Assembly: GCA_021740825.1 (NCBI GenBank)
Contig: JAIOZA010000010.1
Span: 20,933 to 84,932 of the forward strand
Origin: Bacteroidia bacterium
GTDB lineage: Bacteria > Bacteroidota > Bacteroidia > B-17B0 > Aurantibacillaceae
Direction: 5' to 3'
Length of the DNA stretch: 64,000 bases
Shown here: positions 46,831 to 56,923 of the stretch, one piece after another
Numbering within the stretch: the stretch's first letter is position 1
How the letters are laid out: every line of letters begins with the position of its first letter
Program-made: the position numbers and the translations under genes
Notes under the pieces: model-generated
The model's database searches: none
What the model was told of the DNA's origin: nothing
Seen by the model: the letters and a program-made list of their open reading frames with translations, nothing else

Positions 46831-47484
46831 ATGGAATCAACTTTGCAATTTTTAAAACAACTTTCAAAAAATAATAATAAAGAATGGTTTGATGTTAATA
46901 GAAAAACCTACGAAACTTGTAAGTTGGAGTTTGAAACTTTAATTAAAACTTTTATTGATAAAAGTGTTGTTTTTGATAAACAGCTTGCTGGTTTAGAAGC
47001 GAAAAAATGTTTGTTTAGAATTAACAAGGATGTTCGTTTTAGCAAAGATAAATCTCCCTACAAATTAAATATGGGAGCAAGTATTAATCCTGGTGGAAAA
47101 AAATCAATGATACCAGGTTATTATGTTCATATTGAGCCTGGAAAAAGTTTTTTAGCAGGCGGTTGTTATCAGCCTATGCCAGAAATGTTATCAGCAATTA
47201 GGCAAGAAATTGATTATAATAGTAAAGAATTTAAAAAAATAATTTCGGATAAAGATTTTAAAAGCTACTTCAAAGAATTATCGCAAGAAGATAAATTAAA
47301 AACAGCCCCAAAAGGGTATGAAAAAACGCATCCTGAGATTGCACTATTGCAATTGAAGCATTTTATTGCAGTGCATCCGTTAAAAGACGAAGATGTGTTT
47401 AATAAAAATTTCCCTACTTATGTATCTAAAGTATTTAAGGCCATGTTGCCCCTTAATTTATTTTTAAGGAAGTGTATGGAGTAG
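46831..47484 (+). CDS. DUF2461-domain protein
   Basis: The 217-residue protein matches the DUF2461/TIGR02453 family: LQFLKQLSKNNNKEWFDVNRKTYE at the start, then FRINKDVRFSKDKSPYKLNMG and PGYYVHIEPGKSFLAGGCYQP. The molecular function of this widespread family is unknown. The 3' end overlaps the convergent HAD phosphatase gene by 32 bp. It is the last gene of the carotenoid/AI-2E run. Confidence 0.88.
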   Translation: MESTLQFLKQLSKNNNKEWFDVNRKTYETCKLEFETLIKTFIDKSVVFDKQLAGLEAKKCLFRINKDVRFSKDKSPYKLNMGASINPGGKKSMIPGYYVHIEPGKSFLAGGCYQPMPEMLSAIRQEIDYNSKEFKKIISDKDFKSYFKELSQEDKLKTAPKGYEKTHPEIALLQLKHFIAVHPLKDEDVFNKNFPTYVSKVFKAMLPLNLFLRKCME

Positions 47485-48124
47485 TAATAATATCCAATAA
47501 TGAATCTACTTTAAAATCTGCAATTGCAAATTTTGGATTGTTTTTATTTATTTCTTCAGGAATAGCAACCACTTTCATTTGAGCAGCTTTGGCTGCAATA
47601 ACGCCATTTATTGAATCTTCAATTACCAAACAATCTGAAGGATGGATTGATAAAGATTTAGCGCAATTTAAAAATACATGAGGATGCGGTTTCCCATATT
47701 CTAAAAATTCTGCCGATGTTAATGAATCAAAATAATGACCAATACTTAAAACCTCAATAACTTTGTTCATCAGTTGTGTATTTGAAGAAGTTCCTATAGC
47801 TATTTTAAATCCGTTTTCTTTTAAATGAGGTAAAATTTCGTTTACTCCTGTCATTGCTTTTCCTTCCAAAACAATTAAGTCACAAAGTCGCCTAATGACC
47901 AGCTCGTCAAAATCTGCTACAGTAATGGTTGAAATATGATGTTTTGTGAACCAAAATTCAGCAACTTCCTTAAATCTTAATCCTGTTGTTAATCTGCAGT
48001 GCTCATCGCTAAAAGGTATACCAATTTCTATAAAACTCTGTATCATGGCTCTTCTCCAAAGTGGTTCAGAGTCAATAATAACTCCATCCATATCAAATAT
48101 CACTGCTTTTATACCTGTTAACAT
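47453..48124 (-). CDS. HAD-superfamily phosphatase (HxpB/beta-phosphoglucomutase-like)
   Basis: The 223-residue protein has all four HAD motifs: nucleophile Asp in VIFDMDGVIIDSEPLW, Thr/Ser in IAIGTSSN near 117, Lys in LEYGKPHPHVFL near 148 and the acidic pair in CLVIEDSINGVIAA near 170. The helical cap places it with sugar-phosphate phosphatases such as HxpB/YniC or beta-phosphoglucomutase. The substrate is uncertain. It is divergent from the glycosyltransferase and overlaps DUF2461 at the 3' end. Confidence 0.88.
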   Translation of the reverse strand: MLTGIKAVIFDMDGVIIDSEPLWRRAMIQSFIEIGIPFSDEHCRLTTGLRFKEVAEFWFTKHHISTITVADFDELVIRRLCDLIVLEGKAMTGVNEILPHLKENGFKIAIGTSSNTQLMNKVIEVLSIGHYFDSLTSAEFLEYGKPHPHVFLNCAKSLSIHPSDCLVIEDSINGVIAAKAAQMKVVAIPEEINKNNPKFAIADFKVDSLLDIITTPYTSLKIN

Positions 48125-48149
48125 TGTTAATTTCTTTGTTTAATATTTG

Positions 48150-48157
48150 CAAAGATA
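48150..48157 (-). promoter_or_regulatory. -7 promoter element (TATCTTTG) for the HAD phosphatase
   Basis: On the minus strand TATCTTTG is an exact fit to TAnnTTTG, 25 bp upstream of the ATG at 48124. Confidence 0.5.
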
Positions 48158-48183
48158 AACTAAATATACAGCTGTATCAATGG

Positions 48184-48191
48184 TATTTTTG
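48184..48191 (+). promoter_or_regulatory. -7 promoter element (TATTTTTG) for the glycosyltransferase, near-leaderless
   Basis: TATTTTTG fits TAnnTTTG and is followed by only four bases before the ATG at 48196. This favours that start over the longer open frame. Confidence 0.5.
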
Positions 48192-48195
48192 TTAT

Positions 48196-49338
48196 ATGTA
48201 TTTTCCGGATTTTATTGAAATAGGAGTAGACGAACTTTTGTTGTTTGCTTTTTTTGTGTCGCTAATTGGTATTATTATTCACTATGTAAAAAACTATTTG
48301 CCACTCGGTAAAATGGCAACTTCATCGTTAGAATTTAACAAAAAGATGGAACCAGTTTCTATCATTATTTGTGCTCGTAATGAAGAAGATAATTTAACTG
48401 AGTTTTTACCTAAAATTTTGGTACAAGATTATCCTGAGTTTGAAGTGGTGGTAGTTAATGATTGTTCAATTGATAATACTGAACATGTGATTGATGAATT
48501 TGCTAAAATATTCCCTAATTTAAAAAAAGTAACTATCAAGGAAGACGACTACTATAAACATGGTAAAAAGTTTGCGGTAATGGTTGGGATTAAAGGTACT
48601 AAATACGACAACTTATTATTTACCGATGCCGACTGCTTTCCTTCAACAGCAAATTGGTTGAGAGAAATGGCAGCAGGTTTTGTAAATAAAAAAGAAATTG
48701 TATTGGGCTATGGTGCGTATAAAAAAGAACCAGGATTATTAAACAAACTCATTCGCTTTGATACATTTACAATTGCTGCTAATTATTTATCTGCTGCAAT
48801 AAAAGGATCCGCGTATATGGGAGTTGGTCGCAATTTAGGATATAAAAAACAATTGTTTTATAAGGAAAAGGGCTTTTCAAAACATTATCATATTACTTCA
48901 GGCGACGATGACTTGTTTATAAATCAAGCTTCTACTAATGAAAATACAAATGTGGTTATTTCGCACGACGCCGTAACATACTCATTAGCTAAAAAAAGCT
49001 TCCATGATTGGAAACTTCAAAAGCAAAGGCATTTAACAACCGCGCCACATTTCAATTCAAGTAGCAGAACCAAAATAACATTAGGGTATACTGCACAATA
49101 TGGCTTTCATCTGCTTTTAATTTCACTTATTTTATTTAAAACAACTTTTATTGCTGCAATGGTTGGTTATTTTCTTAAAATTTGCATACAAATGATTATC
49201 TTTAAAAAAGCCTCCAAAAAAATAAACGAAGTTGATTTGTGGGCGTTATCATTTTTATATGAATTACTACTGTTATTTGTGTATCCAATTTTTCATATTA
49301 GTAAATTATTTTATAAACCAAATAAATGGAAGAGCTAG
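48196..49338 (+). CDS. Family 2-type membrane glycosyltransferase
   Basis: From the ATG at 48196 the protein has 380 residues: an N-terminal membrane helix (about 12-32), a GT-A domain (VSIIICARNEEDNLTEFLP, VVVVNDCSIDNTEHVIDEF, LLFTDADCFPSTANWL with the metal DxD, GVGRNLGYKK, SGDDDLFINQAS, KLQKQRHLTTAP) and two or three C-terminal helices. This layout is that of processive or lipid-linked GT2 enzymes at the inner membrane. Donor and acceptor are unknown. Its end overlaps the sigma factor gene by 13 bp. Confidence 0.88.
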   Translation: MYFPDFIEIGVDELLLFAFFVSLIGIIIHYVKNYLPLGKMATSSLEFNKKMEPVSIIICARNEEDNLTEFLPKILVQDYPEFEVVVVNDCSIDNTEHVIDEFAKIFPNLKKVTIKEDDYYKHGKKFAVMVGIKGTKYDNLLFTDADCFPSTANWLREMAAGFVNKKEIVLGYGAYKKEPGLLNKLIRFDTFTIAANYLSAAIKGSAYMGVGRNLGYKKQLFYKEKGFSKHYHITSGDDDLFINQASTNENTNVVISHDAVTYSLAKKSFHDWKLQKQRHLTTAPHFNSSSRTKITLGYTAQYGFHLLLISLILFKTTFIAAMVGYFLKICIQMIIFKKASKKINEVDLWALSFLYELLLLFVYPIFHISKLFYKPNKWKS

Positions 49339-49946
49339 GTCCATCTGAAAAGCTCACTACTAAAGGAGTTTATGATTATAAACTTATACAATTGGCTTTG
49401 CATAAAAGCGATCAAAAAGCGTATGCAGAACTTTTAAATCGATATCGCGAATCGGTTTATTATACAATGTTGCGAATGTGCGATAATAAAGATGATGCAG
49501 ATGACTTAACAATAGAAGCCTTTGGAAGAGCCTTTAAGCGACTTGATCAATACACTCCTAATTATGCTTTTAGCACTTGGTTGTTTAAAATAGCAAGTAA
49601 TAATGCGATTGACTTTTTAAGAAATAAGAAAAAAAATGCCGCATTATCTTTAGATACTAAAATGGAAAATGATGAAGGTCAGGAGTTTTCTAAAAGCATA
49701 AAATCTCAAACTTTAGATCCTGAAGAACATTTTATAAAAAAACAAAAAGTTGAAATGTTGCGCGATGTTGTTGATAAACTTAAGCCACGCTATCATGAAT
49801 TAGTAACCATGCGTTATTATCAAGAATTAAGTTATGAAGAAATAGCTATAAAATTAGATTTACCCGTTGGGACTGTTAAAGCACAGTTATTTAGAGCGAG
49901 AGAATTTTTATTTAATATACTGAAAAATCAAGAAAATAAAATATAA
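49326..49946 (+). CDS. ECF-type RNA polymerase sigma factor
   Basis: The 206-residue protein has sigma region 2 (ELLNRYRESVYYTMLRMCD, DADDLTIEAFGRAFKRLDQY, FSTWLFKIASNNAIDFLRNKK) and region 4 (LKPRYHELVTMRYYQELSYEEI, LPVGTVKAQLFRAREFLFNIL). This is the sigma-70 ECF layout without region 3. No anti-sigma gene is adjacent; the preceding glycosyltransferase overlaps it by 13 bp. The 35-residue acidic/polar linker between regions 2 and 4 is a little long. The target promoters are unknown. Confidence 0.92.
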   Translation: MEELGPSEKLTTKGVYDYKLIQLALHKSDQKAYAELLNRYRESVYYTMLRMCDNKDDADDLTIEAFGRAFKRLDQYTPNYAFSTWLFKIASNNAIDFLRNKKKNAALSLDTKMENDEGQEFSKSIKSQTLDPEEHFIKKQKVEMLRDVVDKLKPRYHELVTMRYYQELSYEEIAIKLDLPVGTVKAQLFRAREFLFNILKNQENKI

Positions 49947-50018
49947 ACTCATTTTCTAAATTATCATCCGATTCCTTCAATAAAAAAAAGTCCTACCAAT
50001 TTTAGCTAATTATAAATT

Positions 50019-50645
50019 TTGAAACCAGATATCATATTAAAATATTTTCCAAACATTTCAGAGCATCAAACTAAACAATTTGAGCAATTGTATGATTTGT
50101 ATTTGCTTTGGAATGCACAAATAAATGTTATTTCCAGAAAAGATACTGAATTGCTATTTGAGCATCACGTGCTTCATTCACTAGGTATAGCAAAGGTGAT
50201 GGAATTTAAATCGGGAACAAAAATTTTGGATGTTGGAACGGGAGGAGGATTCCCTGGTATTCCATTAGCTATTTTATTTCCTGAATCAACATTTCATTTA
50301 GTAGATTCAATCGGTAAAAAAATTAAGGTAGTTAACGAAGTTTCTGCTGCCATTGGTTTAACTAATTTAACCGCTCAGCATGAGCGTGCCGAAAAAATAA
50401 AGGATAAATATCATTTTATTGTAAGTCGTGCTGTTACTGCATTTCCTGAATTTTATAATTGGGTAAATCATAAAATTTTAAAAGACAATTTTAATGATTT
50501 GGCTAATGGCATTTTATATTTAAAGGGTGGCGATTTGCAAGTAGAATTTGGTAACCATTACAAAAAAGCTGTTTTTTATGATTTAAAAAACTATTTTGAG
50601 GAAGAATTTTTTGAGACAAAAAAAGTAGTTCACTATAAATTATAA
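50019..50645 (+). CDS. rsmG: 16S rRNA (guanine527-N7)-methyltransferase RsmG
   Basis: The 208-residue protein has the RsmG features LYLLWNAQINVISRKDTE, HHVLHSL, the SAM loop ILDVGTGGGFPGIPLAI, FHLVDSIGKKI and FIVSRAVTAFPEF. It methylates G527 of 16S rRNA; loss gives low-level streptomycin resistance in other bacteria. The start is TTG at 50019, because no ATG lies near the conserved N-terminus. It follows the sigma factor by 72 bp. Confidence 0.94.
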   Translation: MKPDIILKYFPNISEHQTKQFEQLYDLYLLWNAQINVISRKDTELLFEHHVLHSLGIAKVMEFKSGTKILDVGTGGGFPGIPLAILFPESTFHLVDSIGKKIKVVNEVSAAIGLTNLTAQHERAEKIKDKYHFIVSRAVTAFPEFYNWVNHKILKDNFNDLANGILYLKGGDLQVEFGNHYKKAVFYDLKNYFEEEFFETKKVVHYKL

Positions 50646-50832
50646 ATTATGCTGCATGCTAAGATGTGCTCTCATTTTTATAAGGTCATTTTTAAAGAAA
50701 TTAACCCCAAATCGTATATATTTTCACTGACATTAATCATGGCTTTTGTGTGTTAATTATTGTTTATTTAGAGTATTTAGTTTTATTAAATACTATTTTT
50801 ACAAAAGATACAAATTATTAATATTGGCCTAT

Positions 50833-51471
50833 ATGAAGCAATTACTTTTTTTTACTCTGTTTTGCATTTCTTTAAATCTGTTTTCTCAAACAGCAACCGT
50901 TAAAAAAGCTGCTTCCGAAAATTACATTCAAATTTCAGGTGTTGTTTTAGATGATAGTTTACAACCGCTTCCTTTTGTTTCTATTATGCTTAAAGGCACC
51001 CGATCTGGAACAGTAAGCGATTTTTATGGCTTCTTTACAATTGTTGCAAGGCCTGGCGATGAGATGCAGTTTTTTTCAATAAATCACAAAAATAAGGTCT
51101 ATAATTTATCTGATACGCTTACTGGAAAACATTATTCGATTATTCAAATTTTAACAAAAGACACAATACAATTACCCGAAGTAAGCGTTTTTCCTTGGCC
51201 TAGCAAGGAGCAATTTAAGCGTGCCATCCTTGATTTAGATTTAAGCGATACCGACATTGAACGTGCTTATACTAATATGGATAACGAAGATGTTCGACAA
51301 TCTATTAAAGGCGGCTCCATGGATGCAGCGGCTAATTATCGAGTGCGAATGCAACAACAATACACTCGCTTATATCAAGCCGGCCAATATCCAAGTGTAA
51401 GTTTGCTAAACCCAGTAGCTTGGGCTCAATTTATTGATGCATGGAGAAAAGGTAAGCTAAAAATTAAGTAA
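50833..51471 (+). CDS. Secreted CarboxypepD_reg-like domain protein
   Basis: From the ATG at 50833 the protein has 212 residues with a clear signal peptide (MKQLLFFTLFCISLNLFSQ). A carboxypeptidase-regulatory-like beta-sandwich follows (ISGVVLDDSLQPLPFVSIMLKGTRSGTVSDFYGFF). A C-terminal region of unknown fold rich in charged residues completes it. The open frame extends 29 codons upstream, but that part is not signal-like. It lies upstream of a TonB receptor carrying the same domain type and may work with it in the envelope. Confidence 0.8.
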   Translation: MKQLLFFTLFCISLNLFSQTATVKKAASENYIQISGVVLDDSLQPLPFVSIMLKGTRSGTVSDFYGFFTIVARPGDEMQFFSINHKNKVYNLSDTLTGKHYSIIQILTKDTIQLPEVSVFPWPSKEQFKRAILDLDLSDTDIERAYTNMDNEDVRQSIKGGSMDAAANYRVRMQQQYTRLYQAGQYPSVSLLNPVAWAQFIDAWRKGKLKIK

Positions 51472-51567
51472 TCTCCAACTTTTGCCCTAATTTTTAAGAG
51501 TTTCAAATCAAGCTATAATTCCATTTCTTTTTGCAATATTTGCACCTTACTTCCGTTATTAAAACTT

Positions 51568-54063
51568 GTGCTAAAAAAACACTATTATACTTTCATGCTC
51601 CTCTTAATTGGTATTGTTTCTTTAGGACAAACAGCTACCATTTCGGGCACTATTAAGGATGAGGAAGGTATTACAATTCCTGATGTGCAAATTGCTGTTT
51701 TAGAAAACGCATTAATCGCTACATCAACTGATATTAATGGTCGCTACACTTTAATGGTTCCTGCCAATAAAGATATTACAGTATCTATTTACAATATAAG
51801 CTACGTGCAAGTAAATCAAAAATATAATTTAAAAGATGGCGAGAAAATAACTTATAACCCAAGACTAGTAGCTAAAAACACGATTGGGGTTGTTGATATA
51901 GTTTCTGAAAATAGAACTACTGAAATTACCCGAATTGATCCAAAAAATATTTTTTATATCCCTAGTCCTTCAGGAAATATTGAAGATATTATTAAAACCC
52001 AAATTGGTGTAAGCAGTAATAACGAATTAACTAGTGGCTATTCTGTTCGTGGCGGAAATTTTGACGAAAACCTGGTTTATGTAAATGATATTGAAGTTTA
52101 TCGTCCGTTTTTAGCAAGAAGCGGACAGCAAGAGGGCTTAAGTTTTGCAAACCCTGATATGGTAAGTAATATTAATTTTTCGGCAGGCGGTTTTGAAGCT
52201 AAGTATGGCGATAAAATGTCATCGGTATTGGATATTACGTATAAAAAACCTTTAAAATTTGCTGGAACTGTAAGCGGTAGTTTATTAGGTGGCAGTTTGC
52301 ATTTACAAGGTGTTTCAAAAAATAGAGTAGTGGCTTGGAGTCTTGGATCAAGGTATAAATCAAATGCTTATTTATTAAAAAGCATGGATACCAAAGGTGA
52401 ATATCGCCCTCGTTTTTATGATGTACAAACTTTCATCACCTTCACATTAAATGAAAAATGGAGTATTGAATTTTTAGGAAATGTTGCCAATAACCAATAC
52501 TTGGTAATTCCTGCAAACAGAGAAACAACGTTTGGTACCGTTAATAATGCCGTTAAGTTAAGCATCTATTTTGATGGGCAAGAGTTAACACAATATACAA
52601 CTATGATGGGTGGTTTATCTACAACATTTAAACCTAACTCAAAAACTAAATTAAAATTAATTACGTCAGCATATAAAGCAAACGAAGAAGAAAATTATAC
52701 AGTACAAGGACAATATTACATTGATCAATTAGAAGCAGATTTTGGTAAGGATAATTTTGGTCAAGTGGCTTTTAACAGAGGTATCGGTACTTTTTTAAAT
52801 AACGGAAGAAACAGAATTGATGCTACTGTTTTAAATATTGAACACAAAGGAACTCGTATCATTAAAAACAATAGCGAACTATTGTGGGGAGCCCGTTATC
52901 AGCGAGAAATAATTCAAGATAAATTAAGCGAGTGGCGCACTATTGATTCGGCGGGATATGTAAGCCCTTATAATCCAAATGAAATTAATTTAATAGATGT
53001 TGTAAAAACAAAAATAAATTTAGAAAGTAACCGTATTCAAGGTTACGTACAATATGCGTTTAGTAAACAATTACGTGATTCATCAACCATTACAACTACT
53101 TTTGGAGCCCGCGCAAATTACTGGGACTATAACAAACAAACTGTTGTATCACCTCGAATAACCTTATCCTTTAAACCAAACTGGAAAGAGGATATGGTAT
53201 TTAAAGCATCATGGGGTTATTACTATCAGCCACCATTTTATAGAGAGATGCGTGGCTTTGACGGGAAATTAAATCCAACAATTAAAGCACAACAATCTGT
53301 TCATTATTTATTGTCGGGCGATTATAATTTCAGATTATGGCGCAGACCTTTTAAAGTTATTTTAGCAGGTTATTATAAGGAAATGAAAGATTTAATTCCT
53401 TATGAAATTGATAATACGCGCATTCGTTATTTTGCTAAAAATAATTCGGTTGGTTATACAACGGGCGGTGATTTAAGAATTAATGGAGAATTTATTAAAG
53501 GAATAGAATCATGGGCTACAATTGGTTTTTTAAAAACTATGGAAAACCTAAGTGACGATAGAAAAGTAACTTATTTTAATGCTGCTGGAGATAGCATCAT
53601 TAATGGGTATACGTTTGATACAAAAGCAGTTGATAGTAGTGTTGTAAATCCAGGTTACATTCCTCGTCCTACCGACCAGCGCATTACTTTTGGAATGTTT
53701 TTTCAGGACTACATTCCAAAATTGCCAGCATGCAAAATGTATTTAAATATGCAATTTGGCACAGGTTTACCATTTGGTCCGCCAGGTCATGAGCGCTGGA
53801 AACAAGTATTTAGAATGCCGCCTTACAGAAGAGTTGATATTGGTTTTGCTTACCAAATTATTAAAGAGGATAAACCATTACCAAATAAACATCCTTTTCA
53901 CTTTTGTAAAGCTATGTTTATTAGCGTCGAAATTTTTAATTTATTGCAAGTCAATAATACGGTTTCTTATACGTGGATTGCCGATGTAACCAATAGGCAA
54001 TATGCTGTTCCAAATTACCTCACGCGCAGAATGCTTAATTTAAAATTACAGTTAAAGTTTTAG
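51568..54063 (+). CDS. TonB-dependent receptor with CarboxypepD_reg N-domain
   Basis: The 831-residue protein begins with a signal peptide (cleavage after SLGQ). A CarboxypepD_reg domain follows at about 22-105 (ISGTIKDEEGITIPDVQIAV). Next is the plug (GNIEDIIKTQIGVSSNNELTSGYSVRGGNFDENLVYVND) and a long outer-membrane barrel. It stops at LNLKLQLKF, whose last residue is aromatic as expected for barrel insertion. No SusD partner is adjacent, so it is not a standard SusCD pair; the ligand is unknown. The start is GTG at 51568, which keeps the Lys-Lys signal start. The first in-frame ATG (51595) would remove the basic region. Confidence 0.88.
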   Translation: MLKKHYYTFMLLLIGIVSLGQTATISGTIKDEEGITIPDVQIAVLENALIATSTDINGRYTLMVPANKDITVSIYNISYVQVNQKYNLKDGEKITYNPRLVAKNTIGVVDIVSENRTTEITRIDPKNIFYIPSPSGNIEDIIKTQIGVSSNNELTSGYSVRGGNFDENLVYVNDIEVYRPFLARSGQQEGLSFANPDMVSNINFSAGGFEAKYGDKMSSVLDITYKKPLKFAGTVSGSLLGGSLHLQGVSKNRVVAWSLGSRYKSNAYLLKSMDTKGEYRPRFYDVQTFITFTLNEKWSIEFLGNVANNQYLVIPANRETTFGTVNNAVKLSIYFDGQELTQYTTMMGGLSTTFKPNSKTKLKLITSAYKANEEENYTVQGQYYIDQLEADFGKDNFGQVAFNRGIGTFLNNGRNRIDATVLNIEHKGTRIIKNNSELLWGARYQREIIQDKLSEWRTIDSAGYVSPYNPNEINLIDVVKTKINLESNRIQGYVQYAFSKQLRDSSTITTTFGARANYWDYNKQTVVSPRITLSFKPNWKEDMVFKASWGYYYQPPFYREMRGFDGKLNPTIKAQQSVHYLLSGDYNFRLWRRPFKVILAGYYKEMKDLIPYEIDNTRIRYFAKNNSVGYTTGGDLRINGEFIKGIESWATIGFLKTMENLSDDRKVTYFNAAGDSIINGYTFDTKAVDSSVVNPGYIPRPTDQRITFGMFFQDYIPKLPACKMYLNMQFGTGLPFGPPGHERWKQVFRMPPYRRVDIGFAYQIIKEDKPLPNKHPFHFCKAMFISVEIFNLLQVNNTVSYTWIADVTNRQYAVPNYLTRRMLNLKLQLKF

Positions 54064-54259
54064 AAACTGTTTCGAGTAGTTTTATCCTTACCTTCCTTTT
54101 ATTTTAGCGTATAAAATTGAAAATTTTGCTATAAATCCATGTGAATTCATTTTTCAACTATCAATTTTTGCTAACTAGTAAACAATTTGAAGTTTAAAAC
54201 ATTTTCAGTATTTCATTCATTTAAAGGGACTTCCTCCTAAATTTAAGTACTATATAAAA

Positions 54260-56917
54260 ATGGCAACACAAAAAAATAAATTTAGGGATAAGCCTGCTGA
54301 TGAAACAGTTGCTGATGAAACAGCGTTTGATAAAAATGATATTGAAGAAACGGTTTCAACTACCTCAAAAAATAAAGCAAAATCTACTACTAAAAACTCG
54401 ACTGATTCAACCGTAAAAAAAAGTGATTCAAAAGCAGCTCAAAAAGATGCGAAAATATCGTTATTAAATCGCTGGAATAAAGTAGTTTCTATTTATCAAG
54501 ATGAAAAAACGCAGAAGTTATTGGGATTAATGCTAATACTTGCTGGCGGCTATTTATTTATCGCTTTTTTTTCCTATTTTTTCACGTGGCAAGAAGATCA
54601 AGATAAAGTATTAGGTCCACTTTCTGAATTATTTGCTATTGAAACTAAGGTAGTAAATTGGCTAGGTAAATTTGGCGCATTAGTTTCTCATTTATTTATG
54701 CATAAGTGGTTTGGTGTTGCATCCTTTATTTTAGTGCCCGTTTTTGTAGTTTATGGATTGCAAAAAGCACTAAACAAACAAATCACAAAACCTTCAGCTT
54801 TTACAGCTAAATGGTTGTTTTTTATGGTTTGGACAAGTTTAGTTTTAGCGTTTTTCTTTCACGATAAACTATTTTTCTTAGGTGGTGGTTATGGTTATAT
54901 ATTAAATATACAATTATCAAATTACGTTGGAAGCATTGGCACTTTAGCAATATTGGCATTTAGCATGTTAAGTTTTTTAGTGTTGAGTATCAATATGAAC
55001 TTTAATATTAAAAAAGATGTCCTTCCTAATTTAGATAATGAAGATATTATTGAACGGGAATTAGATGAAGATGTAAATAAAATTAATCCGCACGCATCAA
55101 CCATTTACGATAAAGAGCCTACTTTAACTAAAGAGGAAGAAGAAGCATTATTAAATTTTGAAATAATTTCAACTAACCAAGAAGTTGCTGAAGAACCAAT
55201 AATAGAATTGGAAACAGAGAACATTCCCTTAGAAGTAGACACTACAATGCAACAAGTAGATTCGAAAAAAGATTTGGAATTTGAAATTAATAGTCCAAGT
55301 GCTGATGAAATAATTGTAGAACCTGCCTTTGTAAAAGAAGTTCCTGTCGAAAATCAAATAACACTAGATGATGAATTAAAAGCATCGCAACTCGTTGAAA
55401 AATTTGGTCAATATGATCCGACTTTAGATTTAGGTCATTATCAATTTCCTAGTCACGAATTATTAATTGATTACGGAACAGGAAACGGAAAAGTAAATAA
55501 TGAAGAGTTAGTTGCCAATAAAGATAGAATTGTAAATACGTTAAAAAATTACGGAATTGAAATTGACCGTATTTCGGCAACTGTTGGACCAACTGTGACA
55601 TTATACGAAATTGTTCCAGCAGCAGGAGTTCGTATTTCTAAAATTAAAAATTTAGAAGATGATATTGCATTAAGTTTAGCCGCATTAGGTATTCGTATTA
55701 TTGCGCCAATTCCTGGCAGAGGAACAATTGGTATTGAAGTGCCAAATCAAACTCCCGAAATGGTACCAATGCGAAATATTATTGCGTCAGATAAATTTCA
55801 AAACACAACACATGATTTGCCAATTGCTTTAGGTAAAACAATTAATAATGAAATTTTTATTGCCGATTTAGCAAAAATGCCTCACTTGTTAATGGCAGGT
55901 GCTACTGGTCAGGGTAAGTCTGTTGGATTAAATGCAATTTTAGTTTCGTTACTTTACAAAAAACATCCAGCGCAGATTAAGTTTGTGTTAGTAGATCCTA
56001 AAAAAGTAGAATTAACTCTATTCAATAAAATTGAGCGTCACTTTTTAGCAAAACTACCAAACTCCGAAGATGCTATTATTACAGATAACACAAAGGTAAT
56101 TCATACCTTAAATAGCTTATGTATTGAAATGGACAACCGTTATGCGTTGTTACAAGATGCCCAAGTAAGAAACATTAAAGAATACAACGTTAAGTTTATT
56201 AATCGTAAATTAAATCCTAACGAGGGACATAAATATTTACCGTACATTGTATTGGTAGTTGATGAGTTTGCCGACTTAATTATGACTGCCGGTAAAGAAG
56301 TAGAAACACCTATTGCCCGTTTAGCTCAATTGGCTCGCGCTATTGGAATTCATTTAATTATTGCTACTCAGCGTCCGTCGGTAAATATTATTACAGGAAC
56401 AATTAAAGCTAATTTCCCTGCTCGTATTGCATTTCGTGTAACAAGTAAAATTGATTCGCGCACAATTTTAGATGCTGGCGGTGCAGAACAATTAATTGGT
56501 AGAGGAGATATGTTGCTAAGTACAGGTAACGATTTAATTCGCATTCAATGTGCTTTTGTAGATACACCAGAGGCCGAAAAAATTACTGAATTTATTGGCT
56601 CACAGCGTGCCTATCCTTCCGCGTTTTTATTACCTGAATATGTTGGTGAAGATGGCAGCGGCGGAAAAGAAGAAGTTGATTTGAGTGAGCGCGATAAAAT
56701 GTTTGATGAGGCAGCAAAATTAGTAGTTCAGTTTCAGCAAGGCTCAGCTTCTTTTTTACAGCGTAAATTAAAATTAGGATATAACCGCGCAGGACGGATT
56801 GTTGATCAACTTGAAGCGGCTGGTATTATTGGTCAGTTTGAAGGTTCTAAGGCACGTGAAGTACGTTGTAAAGATATGGCCGCACTTGAAGAGATACTTA
56901 GAAATTTGAGAGGGTAA
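54260..56917 (+). CDS. ftsK: DNA translocase FtsK
   Basis: The 885-residue protein has an N-terminal polar region of about 75 residues and four membrane helices (about 87-107, 135-160, 170-200 and 220-245). An acidic linker of about 150 residues follows, then the RecA-like motor with Walker A GATGQGKS at about 547-554 and Walker B VLVVDEFADL at about 663-672. The C-terminal winged-helix gamma domain (FLQRKLKLGYNRAGRIVDQLE) reads polar DNA motifs. It pumps chromosome ends through the division septum and activates XerCD at dif. The length is normal for Bacteroidota. Confidence 0.96.
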   Translation: MATQKNKFRDKPADETVADETAFDKNDIEETVSTTSKNKAKSTTKNSTDSTVKKSDSKAAQKDAKISLLNRWNKVVSIYQDEKTQKLLGLMLILAGGYLFIAFFSYFFTWQEDQDKVLGPLSELFAIETKVVNWLGKFGALVSHLFMHKWFGVASFILVPVFVVYGLQKALNKQITKPSAFTAKWLFFMVWTSLVLAFFFHDKLFFLGGGYGYILNIQLSNYVGSIGTLAILAFSMLSFLVLSINMNFNIKKDVLPNLDNEDIIERELDEDVNKINPHASTIYDKEPTLTKEEEEALLNFEIISTNQEVAEEPIIELETENIPLEVDTTMQQVDSKKDLEFEINSPSADEIIVEPAFVKEVPVENQITLDDELKASQLVEKFGQYDPTLDLGHYQFPSHELLIDYGTGNGKVNNEELVANKDRIVNTLKNYGIEIDRISATVGPTVTLYEIVPAAGVRISKIKNLEDDIALSLAALGIRIIAPIPGRGTIGIEVPNQTPEMVPMRNIIASDKFQNTTHDLPIALGKTINNEIFIADLAKMPHLLMAGATGQGKSVGLNAILVSLLYKKHPAQIKFVLVDPKKVELTLFNKIERHFLAKLPNSEDAIITDNTKVIHTLNSLCIEMDNRYALLQDAQVRNIKEYNVKFINRKLNPNEGHKYLPYIVLVVDEFADLIMTAGKEVETPIARLAQLARAIGIHLIIATQRPSVNIITGTIKANFPARIAFRVTSKIDSRTILDAGGAEQLIGRGDMLLSTGNDLIRIQCAFVDTPEAEKITEFIGSQRAYPSAFLLPEYVGEDGSGGKEEVDLSERDKMFDEAAKLVVQFQQGSASFLQRKLKLGYNRAGRIVDQLEAAGIIGQFEGSKAREVRCKDMAALEEILRNLRG

Positions 56918-56923
56918 TTTTTT

